DNA of 64,000 nucleotides, taken from the NCBI GenBank assembly GCA_002794035.1, contig PCXQ01000004.1:62001-126000 (forward strand). The letters run 5' to 3'. Positions 42,995 to 50,893 of the stretch are shown piece by piece. Origin of the DNA: Candidatus Yanofskybacteria bacterium CG10_big_fil_rev_8_21_14_0_10_36_16 (lineage in GTDB: Bacteria > Patescibacteria > Paceibacteria > 2-02-FULL-40-12 > IGHO2-01-FULL-4-A). How positions within the stretch are numbered: position 1 is the first letter of the stretch; every line of letters starts with the position of its first letter. The position numbers and the translations under genes are program-made. The notes below the pieces were generated by a model, which saw nothing but the letters and a program-made list of their open reading frames with translations, searched no databases and had not been told where the DNA came from.

Positions 42995-44731
42995 TCACCT
43001 CGTTGGCGGAACACCGTAATAATTAAATAAAAATTTCATAATATCGGCAAATGCAGGAGATAATGTATTTGATGCAAATTCTTCACCTTTGGGTCTGTCT
43101 ATCTTTAACAATACCACAAACATGGGATTATATGATGGGGCAAAGCCGACAAAACTATGAATAAAGTCCTCGCCATACTCCCCGTCTTCTGAAATTTGAG
43201 CAGTTCCTGTTTTACCCGCGACATCATAACCTGAAACTCTTGCTTTATCAAATCCATTATCTACTGCGCCGGTGAGCATTGATTTAATAGCCAAAGAAGT
43301 TTTTTCCTTTATTGGCTGGCCTAATATTTCCGGTTCAGTAACAATACGAGTACCATCAGAATTTATTATTTCCTCTACAATATAAGGCTTCATTAATTTC
43401 CCCCCATTAGCCATAGCAGAATAAGCATTAATTAATTGAATTGGTGTAACCGCTATACCTTGACCAAAAGAAGCGGTCATGAAATTAATTTTCCTACCTG
43501 TATATAAATTAGAAATATTGCCTATAATTTCTCCCGGCATATCAATTCCTGTCTTCTGGCCAAAACCAAAGGCAACAGCATAGTTCAAGAAGTCATCGTT
43601 GCCTAATTTGCCCTGAGCAAAAATAGTACCGGTATTTAATGATTTTTCAAGAACCTGTCTCATGGTTTGGACACCATGACTCCTTTCATCAAAATTCTTT
43701 ATAGTAAAGCCACTCTCGGTAACAGTACCTGTATCGTTGTAAGTAGTATTGGGTTCAACAACACCCTTATCTAAAGCACCGGCCATTGTAATTGGCTTAA
43801 AAGATGAACCGGGTTCAAACAATTTTTGAGTAACTGGATTTACAAACTCAGAAAGATTAAACTTATCATACTCATTGGGATCATAACCTGGTGAAGCAAC
43901 CAAAGCTAAAATTGCTCCAGTATTGGGGTTTTGAACAATCGCAAGACCCGAAGGAGATTGCCACTTCTCTAGCAAACTGTTTAATTTTGACTCAACAAAA
44001 TCCTGAATATCCTTATCTATTGTTAGAACTATATCACTATTATTGCTCTGCTCTTCCTTTTCGGTTTCATTTAACTTTTCTTTGTTGTCTCCACCTACTG
44101 CGGATTTAAAAAATCCCGCTACTTTAGAATAAGCTGTATTGCCAAACCACTCATTGGAATCCTCTAACCCGCTAAGCACTCTATTATATGTAGACTCAAC
44201 TCCATATTGACCAACCCGCCTATATCCCTCAAAACCAACGAACCCTAAAACATATGACGCGGTTTCCCCTTGAGGATAAAATCTTTCCGTCGCAGAACCT
44301 ATACTAACTCCTTCAAATTTTTCCTCTTTTATTTTTTTTGCCTGTTCATCACTTATTTTCTCTGCCAGTACTACGTATTCTTTGTTTTTATGACTTAAAA
44401 GATCAGCAATGCGACCACTCTCCTCTCCTAATATATCTGCGAGTGTCTTGGCTGTCCCAGATGGATCTCCCACTTGGGTATTGTCTGAATAAACATAAGT
44501 AAAACTTTGATTCGTTGCAGCTAAATATCCGTTCTTTTCTCCACCCAAAAAATAAATATTGCCTCTATTTTCTAACTGAGATAATGAGTTTTCATATTGT
44601 TTTTGAGCATATTTAACGTAATTTGAATGCTGCAATACTGTTAGACTAAAAAGGCGGTACACGATACCGCCAGAAGCTATCAAAACAATAACTAGTAATA
44701 AATTAATTCTTTTTGTAGAATCAGTTACCAC
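42995..44731 (-). CDS. ftsI: Penicillin-binding protein transpeptidase (FtsI/PBP2-like)
   Basis: The 578-residue class B PBP cross-links septal peptidoglycan. It has an N-terminal membrane helix (about 9-31), a dimerisation domain with NRGNIYF, and a transpeptidase domain. The active-site motifs are SSFK (S309...K312), SLN (364-366) and KTGTAQ near the C terminus. Its position between an ftsL-like gene and murF supports the FtsI assignment. Confidence 0.93.
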   Translation of the reverse strand: MVTDSTKRINLLLVIVLIASGGIVYRLFSLTVLQHSNYVKYAQKQYENSLSQLENRGNIYFLGGEKNGYLAATNQSFTYVYSDNTQVGDPSGTAKTLADILGEESGRIADLLSHKNKEYVVLAEKISDEQAKKIKEEKFEGVSIGSATERFYPQGETASYVLGFVGFEGYRRVGQYGVESTYNRVLSGLEDSNEWFGNTAYSKVAGFFKSAVGGDNKEKLNETEKEEQSNNSDIVLTIDKDIQDFVESKLNSLLEKWQSPSGLAIVQNPNTGAILALVASPGYDPNEYDKFNLSEFVNPVTQKLFEPGSSFKPITMAGALDKGVVEPNTTYNDTGTVTESGFTIKNFDERSHGVQTMRQVLEKSLNTGTIFAQGKLGNDDFLNYAVAFGFGQKTGIDMPGEIIGNISNLYTGRKINFMTASFGQGIAVTPIQLINAYSAMANGGKLMKPYIVEEIINSDGTRIVTEPEILGQPIKEKTSLAIKSMLTGAVDNGFDKARVSGYDVAGKTGTAQISEDGEYGEDFIHSFVGFAPSYNPMFVVLLKIDRPKGEEFASNTLSPAFADIMKFLFNYYGVPPTR

Positions 44732-44742
44732 ATTTAAATTTT

Positions 44743-45117
44743 TTAATTTTTTGCTAATCCATTTGTCATATAAACCACCTCGCGATCTTCTGCTTCTATC
44801 ATATTATTACTTTCTGCAAATAATCTCAACTCATCAAGATCTAAATCTCTGCTCAAGTCCTCCCCAAGAGATGCGGCAACTGTTTTTGACTCATTTATTC
44901 CCAACTTAAACGACTCCACCCTATATCCGTCTGCAACAATGTTATTAGTAATAAAGATATAAGATATCAAAAACACAACGGTCAAAACGACAAGAGCAAA
45001 ATTAATCAATATCAAATTTTTATTGCTTCCCCAACTTAAAACATTGGGCATTGTAAAAGACATTGGGAAATTCTGTTTTTTGTGACTTAGTGAAAATTGT
45101 TTAGTGTATATGTTCAT
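44743..45117 (-). CDS. FtsL-like division protein (by position and topology)
   Basis: The 124-residue protein has a short cytoplasmic part, one transmembrane helix (about 36-57) and a helical extracytoplasmic tail. FtsL is poorly conserved in sequence. Topology, length and location between rsmH and ftsI are the basis of this call. It overlaps nothing and is spaced 7 bp from rsmH. Confidence 0.7.
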   Translation of the reverse strand: MNIYTKQFSLSHKKQNFPMSFTMPNVLSWGSNKNLILINFALVVLTVVFLISYIFITNNIVADGYRVESFKLGINESKTVAASLGEDLSRDLDLDELRLFAESNNMIEAEDREVVYMTNGLAKN

Positions 45118-45124
45118 TATTTTT

Positions 45125-46003
45125 TTAATTAAATTGAATAGCTCTTAATTTTGCACTGCGAGAACGCGGGTTTTCTTTTACCTCTTCTCTATCGGGCACA
45201 ACTGGTTTTTTAGTTAAAATTTTTAAAACCCCTTCCTTTTTGTTATCTCTAAAGAAATTTTTTACAATCCTATCCTCACCGGCATGAAATGATATAACAA
45301 CCAAATGCCCGCCTGGTTTTAATACTTCAAGGGCTTGGCTTAGTACTTTTTTTAAATTATCAAGTTCGCTATTTATCTCTATTCTTAATGCTTGAAATGT
45401 CTTAGTTGCAAAATGCAGTCTTCTGTGTGTATACCATGCGGGGACAGCTTCTTTTATTACCTCAACAAGCTCAAAAGTTGTATTTATGGGATTTTCTTTT
45501 CTTTTTTCAATAATTTTTGATGCAATTCTTTTAGCAAAACTTTCTTCCCCGTACTCCTTTAATATTCTTACTAAATCATCTTCGCTGTATTCATTTATAA
45601 TCTCTTTTGCTGTTACACCACTATCTCCCAATCGCATATTTAAATCCTGATCTTTTTGGAAGGTAAAACCCTTATCACTTTCATCAAAATGCCAACTAGA
45701 AACTCCGAGATCTAACAGTATTCCGTCTGCATTCATAAAACCATTTTCTTGGGCTATTTTTTTTAAATTTACAAAGTTATCGTTAACCAAAGATGTGTTT
45801 TTCATTTGGTTGCCAGAAACTGCCAAATCATATAATTCTTTTGTAGCCTCTATGCCTAAAACTTGTCCACTAGGTTTTATTCTCTCGCCGATTTCTCTGC
45901 TGTGACCTCCAAGGCCAAAAGTTCCATCGATAATCTTATCACCCTGCTTGGGCTCTAAATATTCAATTACTTTATTTAATAAAACTGGCTTATGAATTTC
46001 CAA
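45125..46003 (-). CDS. rsmH: 16S rRNA (cytosine(1402)-N(4))-methyltransferase
   Basis: The 292-residue RsmH (MraW) uses S-adenosylmethionine to methylate C1402 of 16S rRNA. Motifs: HKPVLLNKVIEYL at the start, DGTFGLGGHSREI (SAM binding), GILLDLGVSSWH, DLNMRLG and the C-terminal NPRSRSAKLRAI. It follows mraZ in the usual order. An A+T-rich dispersed repeat lies in the 110-bp gap before it. Confidence 0.96.
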   Translation of the reverse strand: MEIHKPVLLNKVIEYLEPKQGDKIIDGTFGLGGHSREIGERIKPSGQVLGIEATKELYDLAVSGNQMKNTSLVNDNFVNLKKIAQENGFMNADGILLDLGVSSWHFDESDKGFTFQKDQDLNMRLGDSGVTAKEIINEYSEDDLVRILKEYGEESFAKRIASKIIEKRKENPINTTFELVEVIKEAVPAWYTHRRLHFATKTFQALRIEINSELDNLKKVLSQALEVLKPGGHLVVISFHAGEDRIVKNFFRDNKKEGVLKILTKKPVVPDREEVKENPRSRSAKLRAIQFN

Positions 46004-46109
46004 TTTTCAATTCACAATTTTCAATCAATTTTCAGTGAATTAATTACTAAACAAAATTATTAAAAATTGAAAATTAAAAAATTCAATAAAAATTAAAAAT
46101 TGAAAATTA
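46004..46109. repeat. A+T-rich dispersed repeat, copy 1 (inverted orientation)
   Basis: The reverse complement shares the core TTTAGTAATTAATTCACT and the flanks GAAAATTGATTGAAAATTG and TGAATTGAAAATTG with 48250-48345 and 49650-49748. It lies between mraZ and rsmH. Confidence 0.75.
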
Positions 46110-46113
46110 AAAA

Positions 46114-46548
46114 CTAAACAACTCCCAACTCCCCCAACTTCTCGGCTATCTGATCACTATTTTTTTCTAATTTATCTTTATACTCTCCCCATCTCTGATC
46201 ATCCCAAATTTCAAGGCGGTTAAATAAGCCGGCTACAATCGCTTTCTTTTTTAACATGCCGTAATCTCTAAGATAATCAGGTATAAGAACTCTTCCGAGT
46301 TGATCAACTTCAACTTCAACTGCACCCGACAAAAGAAGTCTTACAAAACCCCTTGTGTCTCCCTGACCAAAGGGTAACTTACCCAACTTTTCTGCTAGTT
46401 GTTCCCACTCTTTCATGGGGAAAAGAAACAAACAATTATCTAATCCTCTTGTTAAAACTGTTTTGTCACCAATCTCTCTGCGTAATTTTGCAGGTATTGA
46501 AATTCTCTTTTTTGCATCAATTGTGTGTTTATATTCACCTATTAACAA
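46114..46548 (-). CDS. mraZ: Transcriptional regulator MraZ
   Basis: The 144-residue protein has the two tandem AbrB-like MraZ modules (GEYKHTIDAKKRISIPAKLR and VEVDQLGRVLIPDYLRDYG). It binds TGGG-type repeats upstream of its own operon. The start is a TTG (46546-46548). First gene of the division/cell-wall cluster. Confidence 0.95.
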   Translation of the reverse strand: MLIGEYKHTIDAKKRISIPAKLRREIGDKTVLTRGLDNCLFLFPMKEWEQLAEKLGKLPFGQGDTRGFVRLLLSGAVEVEVDQLGRVLIPDYLRDYGMLKKKAIVAGLFNRLEIWDDQRWGEYKDKLEKNSDQIAEKLGELGVV

Positions 46549-46567
46549 TGTTTTAAAGCGTGTTTCA

Positions 46568-46613
46568 GCTGGGCGGTGGATAGCCCATTAATATGAGTTA
46601 TCCACCGCCCAGC
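46568..46613 (-). promoter_or_regulatory. 15-bp hairpin in the mraZ leader
   Basis: GCTGGGCGGTGGATA (46568-46582) pairs perfectly with 46599-46613, 20 bp upstream of mraZ. It is transcribed from the promoter at 46658-46687 and has no T-run, so it is a regulatory or stability hairpin rather than a terminator. Confidence 0.65.
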
Positions 46614-46657
46614 CATAGTTATTAACACTCTTATCCACTTTTTTACACTTCATAATC

Positions 46658-46687
46658 ATTATATGCCACCTAACCCCCACTCTGCAA
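46658..46687 (-). promoter_or_regulatory. mraZ promoter with TGG(G) boxes
   Basis: On the minus strand: -35 TTGCAG (46682-46687), 18-bp spacer, -10 TATAAT (46658-46663). Four TGG-type boxes lie in and upstream of the spacer with starts 10, 13 and 11 bp apart, resembling an MraZ operator although the spacing is not the textbook one. Confidence 0.65.
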
Positions 46688-46710
46688 CACCAGTTATCCC
46701 CAGAAAAAAT

Positions 46711-46739
46711 TAAATTAAAACCCCATTTTACTGGGGTTC
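46711..46739 (-). terminator. Terminator of the 46740 gene
   Basis: ACCCC-AGTAAAAT-GGGGT-type stem followed by T-rich sequence on the minus strand. Confidence 0.75.
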
Positions 46740-47165
46740 TTAAATACTTATTCCTAATCTTTTAATGGTTTTTTCTATTTCTTCCGTAACTTTTATTGTG
46801 TCTTTTTTAAAAGTATCTTTTTTTAATCTAGGAATTTCAAATTCAGTATACAATCTTCTCCATGGGCTCATTAAACCAACGTGTACAAGAGTAGGACCAC
46901 CCACCATTGACCAAGGATAAGCATCGATAATTAAATCCTTTCCTAAGATAAGCCAAGAATGTTCCCATGCCCCATCACCAAAATGACCATCTACATATTT
47001 TAACTGGAAAAACTTAGCTAAAGCCCTTGTCACCATGTGGCACGATACCAACCTATCGCTGTCGAGCATAACATCCCCGCAGTTCTGTATCACAGATTCG
47101 ATTTTATAAAACAATTCAAGATCTTTTCTGCGAATTCCAATCGCACGTATGATGTCTGGCGTCAT
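46740..47165 (-). CDS. Hypothetical protein with Cys-His-Asp arrangement
   Basis: An AGGAG ribosome binding site supports ATG 47163-47165; the upstream extension is not needed. In the 141-residue product a cysteine (SCHMVTRALAKFF), a histidine (EHSWLILG) and an aspartate (LIIDAYPW) follow in the order and spacing typical of transglutaminase/papain-like cysteine enzymes. I do not recognise the exact family and cannot exclude a non-catalytic role. Confidence 0.65.
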   Translation of the reverse strand: MTPDIIRAIGIRRKDLELFYKIESVIQNCGDVMLDSDRLVSCHMVTRALAKFFQLKYVDGHFGDGAWEHSWLILGKDLIIDAYPWSMVGGPTLVHVGLMSPWRRLYTEFEIPRLKKDTFKKDTIKVTEEIEKTIKRLGISI

Positions 47166-47250
47166 AAAAATCTCCTGTCTTAAAAAACTGCAACAAAAAA
47201 TAGCACACAAAATGCTATTTTACAAATAAATCAAATTTTATAGATATAAT

Positions 47251-48246
47251 TTATTTTTTACGGCTTACTACTTTCTTTACTGCTTCTTTAATTGCCGGTA
47301 CATCCAGCCCAAATTCTTTCATTAACTCATCAGCGTTACCTGATTCACCAAACCTGTCTTTAACACCGATAAACTCCTGAGGCACAGGATAATGCTGGGC
47401 AAGCGTTTCAGCAACAGCAGAACCAAGACCTCCTATTACTTGGTGTTCCTCAACAGACACCACGGCACCGGATTTTTTAGCTTCACCAACAACTGTTTCA
47501 ACATCAAACGGCTTTAATGAAGGTGAATTAACTACACCAACATCTAGGCCTTCTTTTGATAATTCTTCGGCGGCAACCAATGCATCATAAACCAACATAC
47601 TTGCAGCAACTATAGTTGCATCCTTACCCTCCCTAAACACTTGGGCCTTACCTACTTCAAATGGGGTATCCTCTGTTGTAAACACTGGGGAATTATCACG
47701 TGCAAATCTAATATAAACCGGCCCAGGCAATTTTGCAGCAGCAAGAGTTGCCTTTTTTGCCTCAACAGCATCGCATGGCACAAGCACGGTCATTCTAGGA
47801 ATCATTCTCATAAGCCCCGCATCTTCCAAAGCTTGATGAGTTGCTCCATCGGGTCCAACTGAAATACCAGCATGTGCTCCGCCTATTTTAACCGGTACAT
47901 TATTCAAAGCCGCTGTGGTTCTCAATTGTTCATTGTTTCTACCGGGAGAAAATGCTGCATAAGATGATATAAAAGGTATCTTTCCTGCCAAAGCAAGTCC
48001 GGCGGCAACTGTAGCCATATTCTGTTCTGCAACACCCATTTCTATATATCTTTCAGGAAACTTTTCTTTAAACCAATGCGTACGAGTTGATTCAGCAAGG
48101 TCGGCGCACAGAACAACCACATTTTTATCTTTTTCTCCTGCCTCAATCAAACCCTTCCCATATCCATCACGGGTTGGTGCCATTTCAAGCTTATCCTTAT
48201 CTGTTAAGTTGTCTACTAAATGCATTTTTTCGTTAATCATAATCAA
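47251..48246 (-). CDS. Transketolase, C-terminal subunit
   Basis: The 331-residue subunit carries the pyrimidine-binding domain (KNVVVLCADLAESTRTHWF; then ERYIEMGVAEQNMATVAAGL with the catalytic Glu) and the C-terminal domain (VVSVEEHQVIGGLGSAVAE). With the separate N-terminal subunit at 48757-49644 it forms the two-part transketolase seen in archaea and some bacteria. It transfers two-carbon units in the pentose phosphate pathway. Confidence 0.93.
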   Translation of the reverse strand: MIMINEKMHLVDNLTDKDKLEMAPTRDGYGKGLIEAGEKDKNVVVLCADLAESTRTHWFKEKFPERYIEMGVAEQNMATVAAGLALAGKIPFISSYAAFSPGRNNEQLRTTAALNNVPVKIGGAHAGISVGPDGATHQALEDAGLMRMIPRMTVLVPCDAVEAKKATLAAAKLPGPVYIRFARDNSPVFTTEDTPFEVGKAQVFREGKDATIVAASMLVYDALVAAEELSKEGLDVGVVNSPSLKPFDVETVVGEAKKSGAVVSVEEHQVIGGLGSAVAETLAQHYPVPQEFIGVKDRFGESGNADELMKEFGLDVPAIKEAVKKVVSRKK

Positions 48247-48249
48247 TAA

Positions 48250-48345
48250 ATTTTTAATTTGTAATTTTTAATTTTAAAAAAATTTTGTTTAGTAATTAAT
48301 TCACTGAAAATTGATTCAAAATTGTGAATTGAAAATTAATGACAC
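48250..48345. repeat. A+T-rich dispersed repeat, copy 2
   Basis: Nearly identical to 49650-49748 and to the complement of 46004-46109, with the core TTTAGTAATTAATTCACT. It lies between the transketolase C subunit and the phosphoribosyltransferase. Confidence 0.8.
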
Positions 48346-48380
48346 ACCAAAAAGAAAAAACCCTTAACAATCATTATCTT

Positions 48381-48764
48381 CTAAACAGTCCTGTCATATT
48401 TTGATGAATGCCTAGTTTCCCATGGGAATATTATCCAGCCCTTCTTCAAGCGACAGTAAAAACTGGGTAAAAATATGCTTTTTTCATCAAAATAAAGCGT
48501 TGCTGTCTTTATCCTCCTCTTGCCTATTAATCTTTTGAGCGTCTCGCCACTATCTGCAATATCATCTGCAATCAAAGTTTTAGCTGTTATTTTTTCTTTA
48601 TCCCATATTAAAGGCAAGTCTAATTTGTGGGACAACGATACAGCCAATGGCATTCCTCCCCTTGGTACTCCATAAATATTTTTAAAATTTTGTTTGTGCG
48701 CCCACCTTGCAATTTTCACAACATCCCTATCAAACTGAACCCAGCTATAGAACTTCTTATTCAT
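48381..48764 (-). CDS. Phosphoribosyltransferase-family protein
   Basis: The 127-residue protein has the PRTase signature TLIADDIADSGETL (the PRPP-binding loop) and an upstream IYGVPRGGMPLAV loop. It is short, lacking a large hood domain. It may act in nucleotide salvage. It lies between the two transketolase subunits and overlaps the N subunit's stop by 8 bp, so it is translated from the same transcript. Confidence 0.85.
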   Translation of the reverse strand: MNKKFYSWVQFDRDVVKIARWAHKQNFKNIYGVPRGGMPLAVSLSHKLDLPLIWDKEKITAKTLIADDIADSGETLKRLIGKRRIKTATLYFDEKSIFLPSFYCRLKKGWIIFPWETRHSSKYDRTV

Positions 48765-49644
48765 GTTCGCTTTTTATTTTTCCGCCCAATGTTCTCAATC
48801 GTTTTAACATTTCTTCTCCTTGTTTATCTTTAGGGAAAACATCTTCAGGTCCTTTGCCCGGAGGATTGCCATGCCATCGATAATCAAACTCTATTTCAGG
48901 AATACCCTTTCCGGGTATTGTGTGCGCGATAATAACCGTGGGTTTTTCATATATGGCTTTTGCCTGCTCAACCGCATCCACTATTTCTTCAAAATTATGA
49001 CCATTAACTTCTACAACGTGCCAATTAAATGCCTCCCATTTTTCTCTAAGCGGTTCAAGGGGCATAATATCTTCGGTAATTCCGTTAATTTGAATATTGT
49101 TTCTATCTATCAAACCTGTGAGATTTGATAACTTGTTCTTACCAGCAAACATAGCAGATTCCCATATATTACCTGCATCAAGTTCTCCATCGGACATTAA
49201 ACAATATGTTCTAAATTTTTTGCCATCCATTCTTGCAGCATAAGCTATGCCTGATGCCTGACCCAAACCTGAACCCAACGGACCAGATGTTGATTCAAGA
49301 GCTGGCATAATGTTTCTTTCAGGGTGACCCTGCAAACGAGAGCCGAATTTTCTCAATGTTTTAAGTTCCTCTATAGGAAAATATCCTGCGTGAGCCATAG
49401 CTGCATACCGCACAGGCACAATGTGGCCATTTGAAAGTATTAATCTATCGCGATCCTCCCACATTGGATTTTTGGGGTCGTGATTTAAAATATGAAAATA
49501 AAAGGCCGTAAAAACATCAGCCATACCCAGAGGTCCAGCCGTATGCCCAGAGCCTGCCTCAATCAATGATTCTATTATTGATTGTCGAACCTGATTCGCC
49601 TTTTCTTCTAATTCTTTAATTTTGTCATCATGTAAGTGTGCCAT
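48757..49644 (-). CDS. Transketolase, N-terminal (thiamine diphosphate-binding) subunit
   Basis: The 295-residue subunit has SGHTAGPLGMADVFTAFYF, the GHGxP-like LQGHPERN, and the thiamine diphosphate motif GDG...N as SDGELDAGNIWESAMFAG. It ends with VIIAHTIPGKGIPEIE. It is first in the transketolase-PRTase-transketolase operon. Confidence 0.93.
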   Translation of the reverse strand: MAHLHDDKIKELEEKANQVRQSIIESLIEAGSGHTAGPLGMADVFTAFYFHILNHDPKNPMWEDRDRLILSNGHIVPVRYAAMAHAGYFPIEELKTLRKFGSRLQGHPERNIMPALESTSGPLGSGLGQASGIAYAARMDGKKFRTYCLMSDGELDAGNIWESAMFAGKNKLSNLTGLIDRNNIQINGITEDIMPLEPLREKWEAFNWHVVEVNGHNFEEIVDAVEQAKAIYEKPTVIIAHTIPGKGIPEIEFDYRWHGNPPGKGPEDVFPKDKQGEEMLKRLRTLGGKIKSEHE

Positions 49645-49649
49645 CTAAA

Positions 49650-49748
49650 AAATTTTTAATTTTGTAATTTTTAATTTTAAAAAAATTTTGTTTAGTAATT
49701 AATTCACTAAAAATTGATTGAAAATTGTGAATTGAAAATTGAAAATTA
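49650..49748. repeat. A+T-rich dispersed repeat, copy 3
   Basis: About 97 bp, nearly identical to 48250-48345, upstream of the transketolase N subunit and downstream of gap. The sequence is internally repetitive (AATTTTTAATTTT and GAAAATTG units). Confidence 0.8.
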
Positions 49749-49778
49749 GAAACATCTACATAGCAACCGCCATATTTA

Positions 49779-50792
49779 CTAAAGCAATTGGCTCACTGCC
49801 ACCACATGCTTCAGTAACATGCTTGCGTATCCCCATTCGTTATCATACCAAGACAACACTTTTACTAAGTCGCCATCCACAACCCTTGTCATGGACAAAT
49901 CAACTATTGAGCCAAATGGCATTCCTAAAATATCCGATGAAACGAGTTGCTCCTCAGTTACACTCAGAACACCAGACCACTCTTCTTTTTTTACCGCTTC
50001 ACGAAAAATATTATTTATCTCTTCAACAGACGTAGACCTTTCAGCAATAAATGTAAAATCAATAATAGATCCAGCAGGTACTGGAACCCTCATGGCAATT
50101 CCATCAAACTTACCCTTCATACTGGGAATTGCTTTTTCTGTTGCAAGTGCTGCACCAGTAGATGATGGGATTATATTAACCGCTGCTGCACGACCCTTCC
50201 TAAAATCATGACCCTTAACAGGTCCGTCAACTATTGCCTGGGTAGCTGTATAACCATGAACTGTATTAAGTAAAGCCTTTTTAACTCCAGGGTTTGCACC
50301 CATAATAGAAGCGATGGGAGTTGTGGCATTTGTTGTACAAGATGCATTCGATGTAATTTTATCTAGCTTAAGGTGATCAATGCCCACATTGGGCGTTGAG
50401 GTTGGTGTAATTTCATCTTTAGCCGGAGCAGAAATAATAACCCTCTTTGCGCCAGCATCTAAATGCGGTGCGGCTTTTTCTCGTGATGTAAAAACTCCGG
50501 TTGATTCTATGACAACATCTATATCCAACTCTTTCCAAGGTAAGTTGCCGGGGTCCTTTTCCTGCAACATTCTTATTTCCTTATCTCCGACTTTCATGTG
50601 TCCATCTTTTACAGAAACATCTTTGTCAAAACGACCATAAACTGAATCGTACCTAAGGAGATAAGCCAAATTCTCTGTATCTCCAAGATCGTTTATAGCG
50701 ACTACTTCCACCTGATCATTAGAAAAAGCTTGGCGGAAAAATACGCGTCCAATTCTACCGAACCCATTTATTGCTATTTTTATTTTTGCCAT
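49779..50792 (-). CDS. gap: Glyceraldehyde-3-phosphate dehydrogenase
   Basis: The start is taken at MAKIKIAINGFGRIGR (ATG 50790-50792), 27 bases inside the longest frame. The NAD-binding Rossmann motif INGFGRIGR and the catalytic cysteine in SNASCTTN are present, as is the C-terminal WYDNEWGYA. It oxidises glyceraldehyde-3-phosphate in glycolysis. A single gene between transketolase and the O-antigen ligase-like protein. Confidence 0.96.
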   Translation of the reverse strand: MAKIKIAINGFGRIGRVFFRQAFSNDQVEVVAINDLGDTENLAYLLRYDSVYGRFDKDVSVKDGHMKVGDKEIRMLQEKDPGNLPWKELDIDVVIESTGVFTSREKAAPHLDAGAKRVIISAPAKDEITPTSTPNVGIDHLKLDKITSNASCTTNATTPIASIMGANPGVKKALLNTVHGYTATQAIVDGPVKGHDFRKGRAAAVNIIPSSTGAALATEKAIPSMKGKFDGIAMRVPVPAGSIIDFTFIAERSTSVEEINNIFREAVKKEEWSGVLSVTEEQLVSSDILGMPFGSIVDLSMTRVVDGDLVKVLSWYDNEWGYASMLLKHVVAVSQLL

Positions 50793-50893
50793 ATTGATTT
50801 TAATTTTACAGTAAAACAAAAAAGGTTAAAGCCTATGATGTCCACATGTTAATCAATAATCAGTTAAAAAAATACTATAAGTTCACACTAAAT

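Noticed and set aside
46004..49748. CRISPR array
   Set aside because: The three A+T-rich repeats are ~100 bp, differ in orientation and are separated by whole genes.
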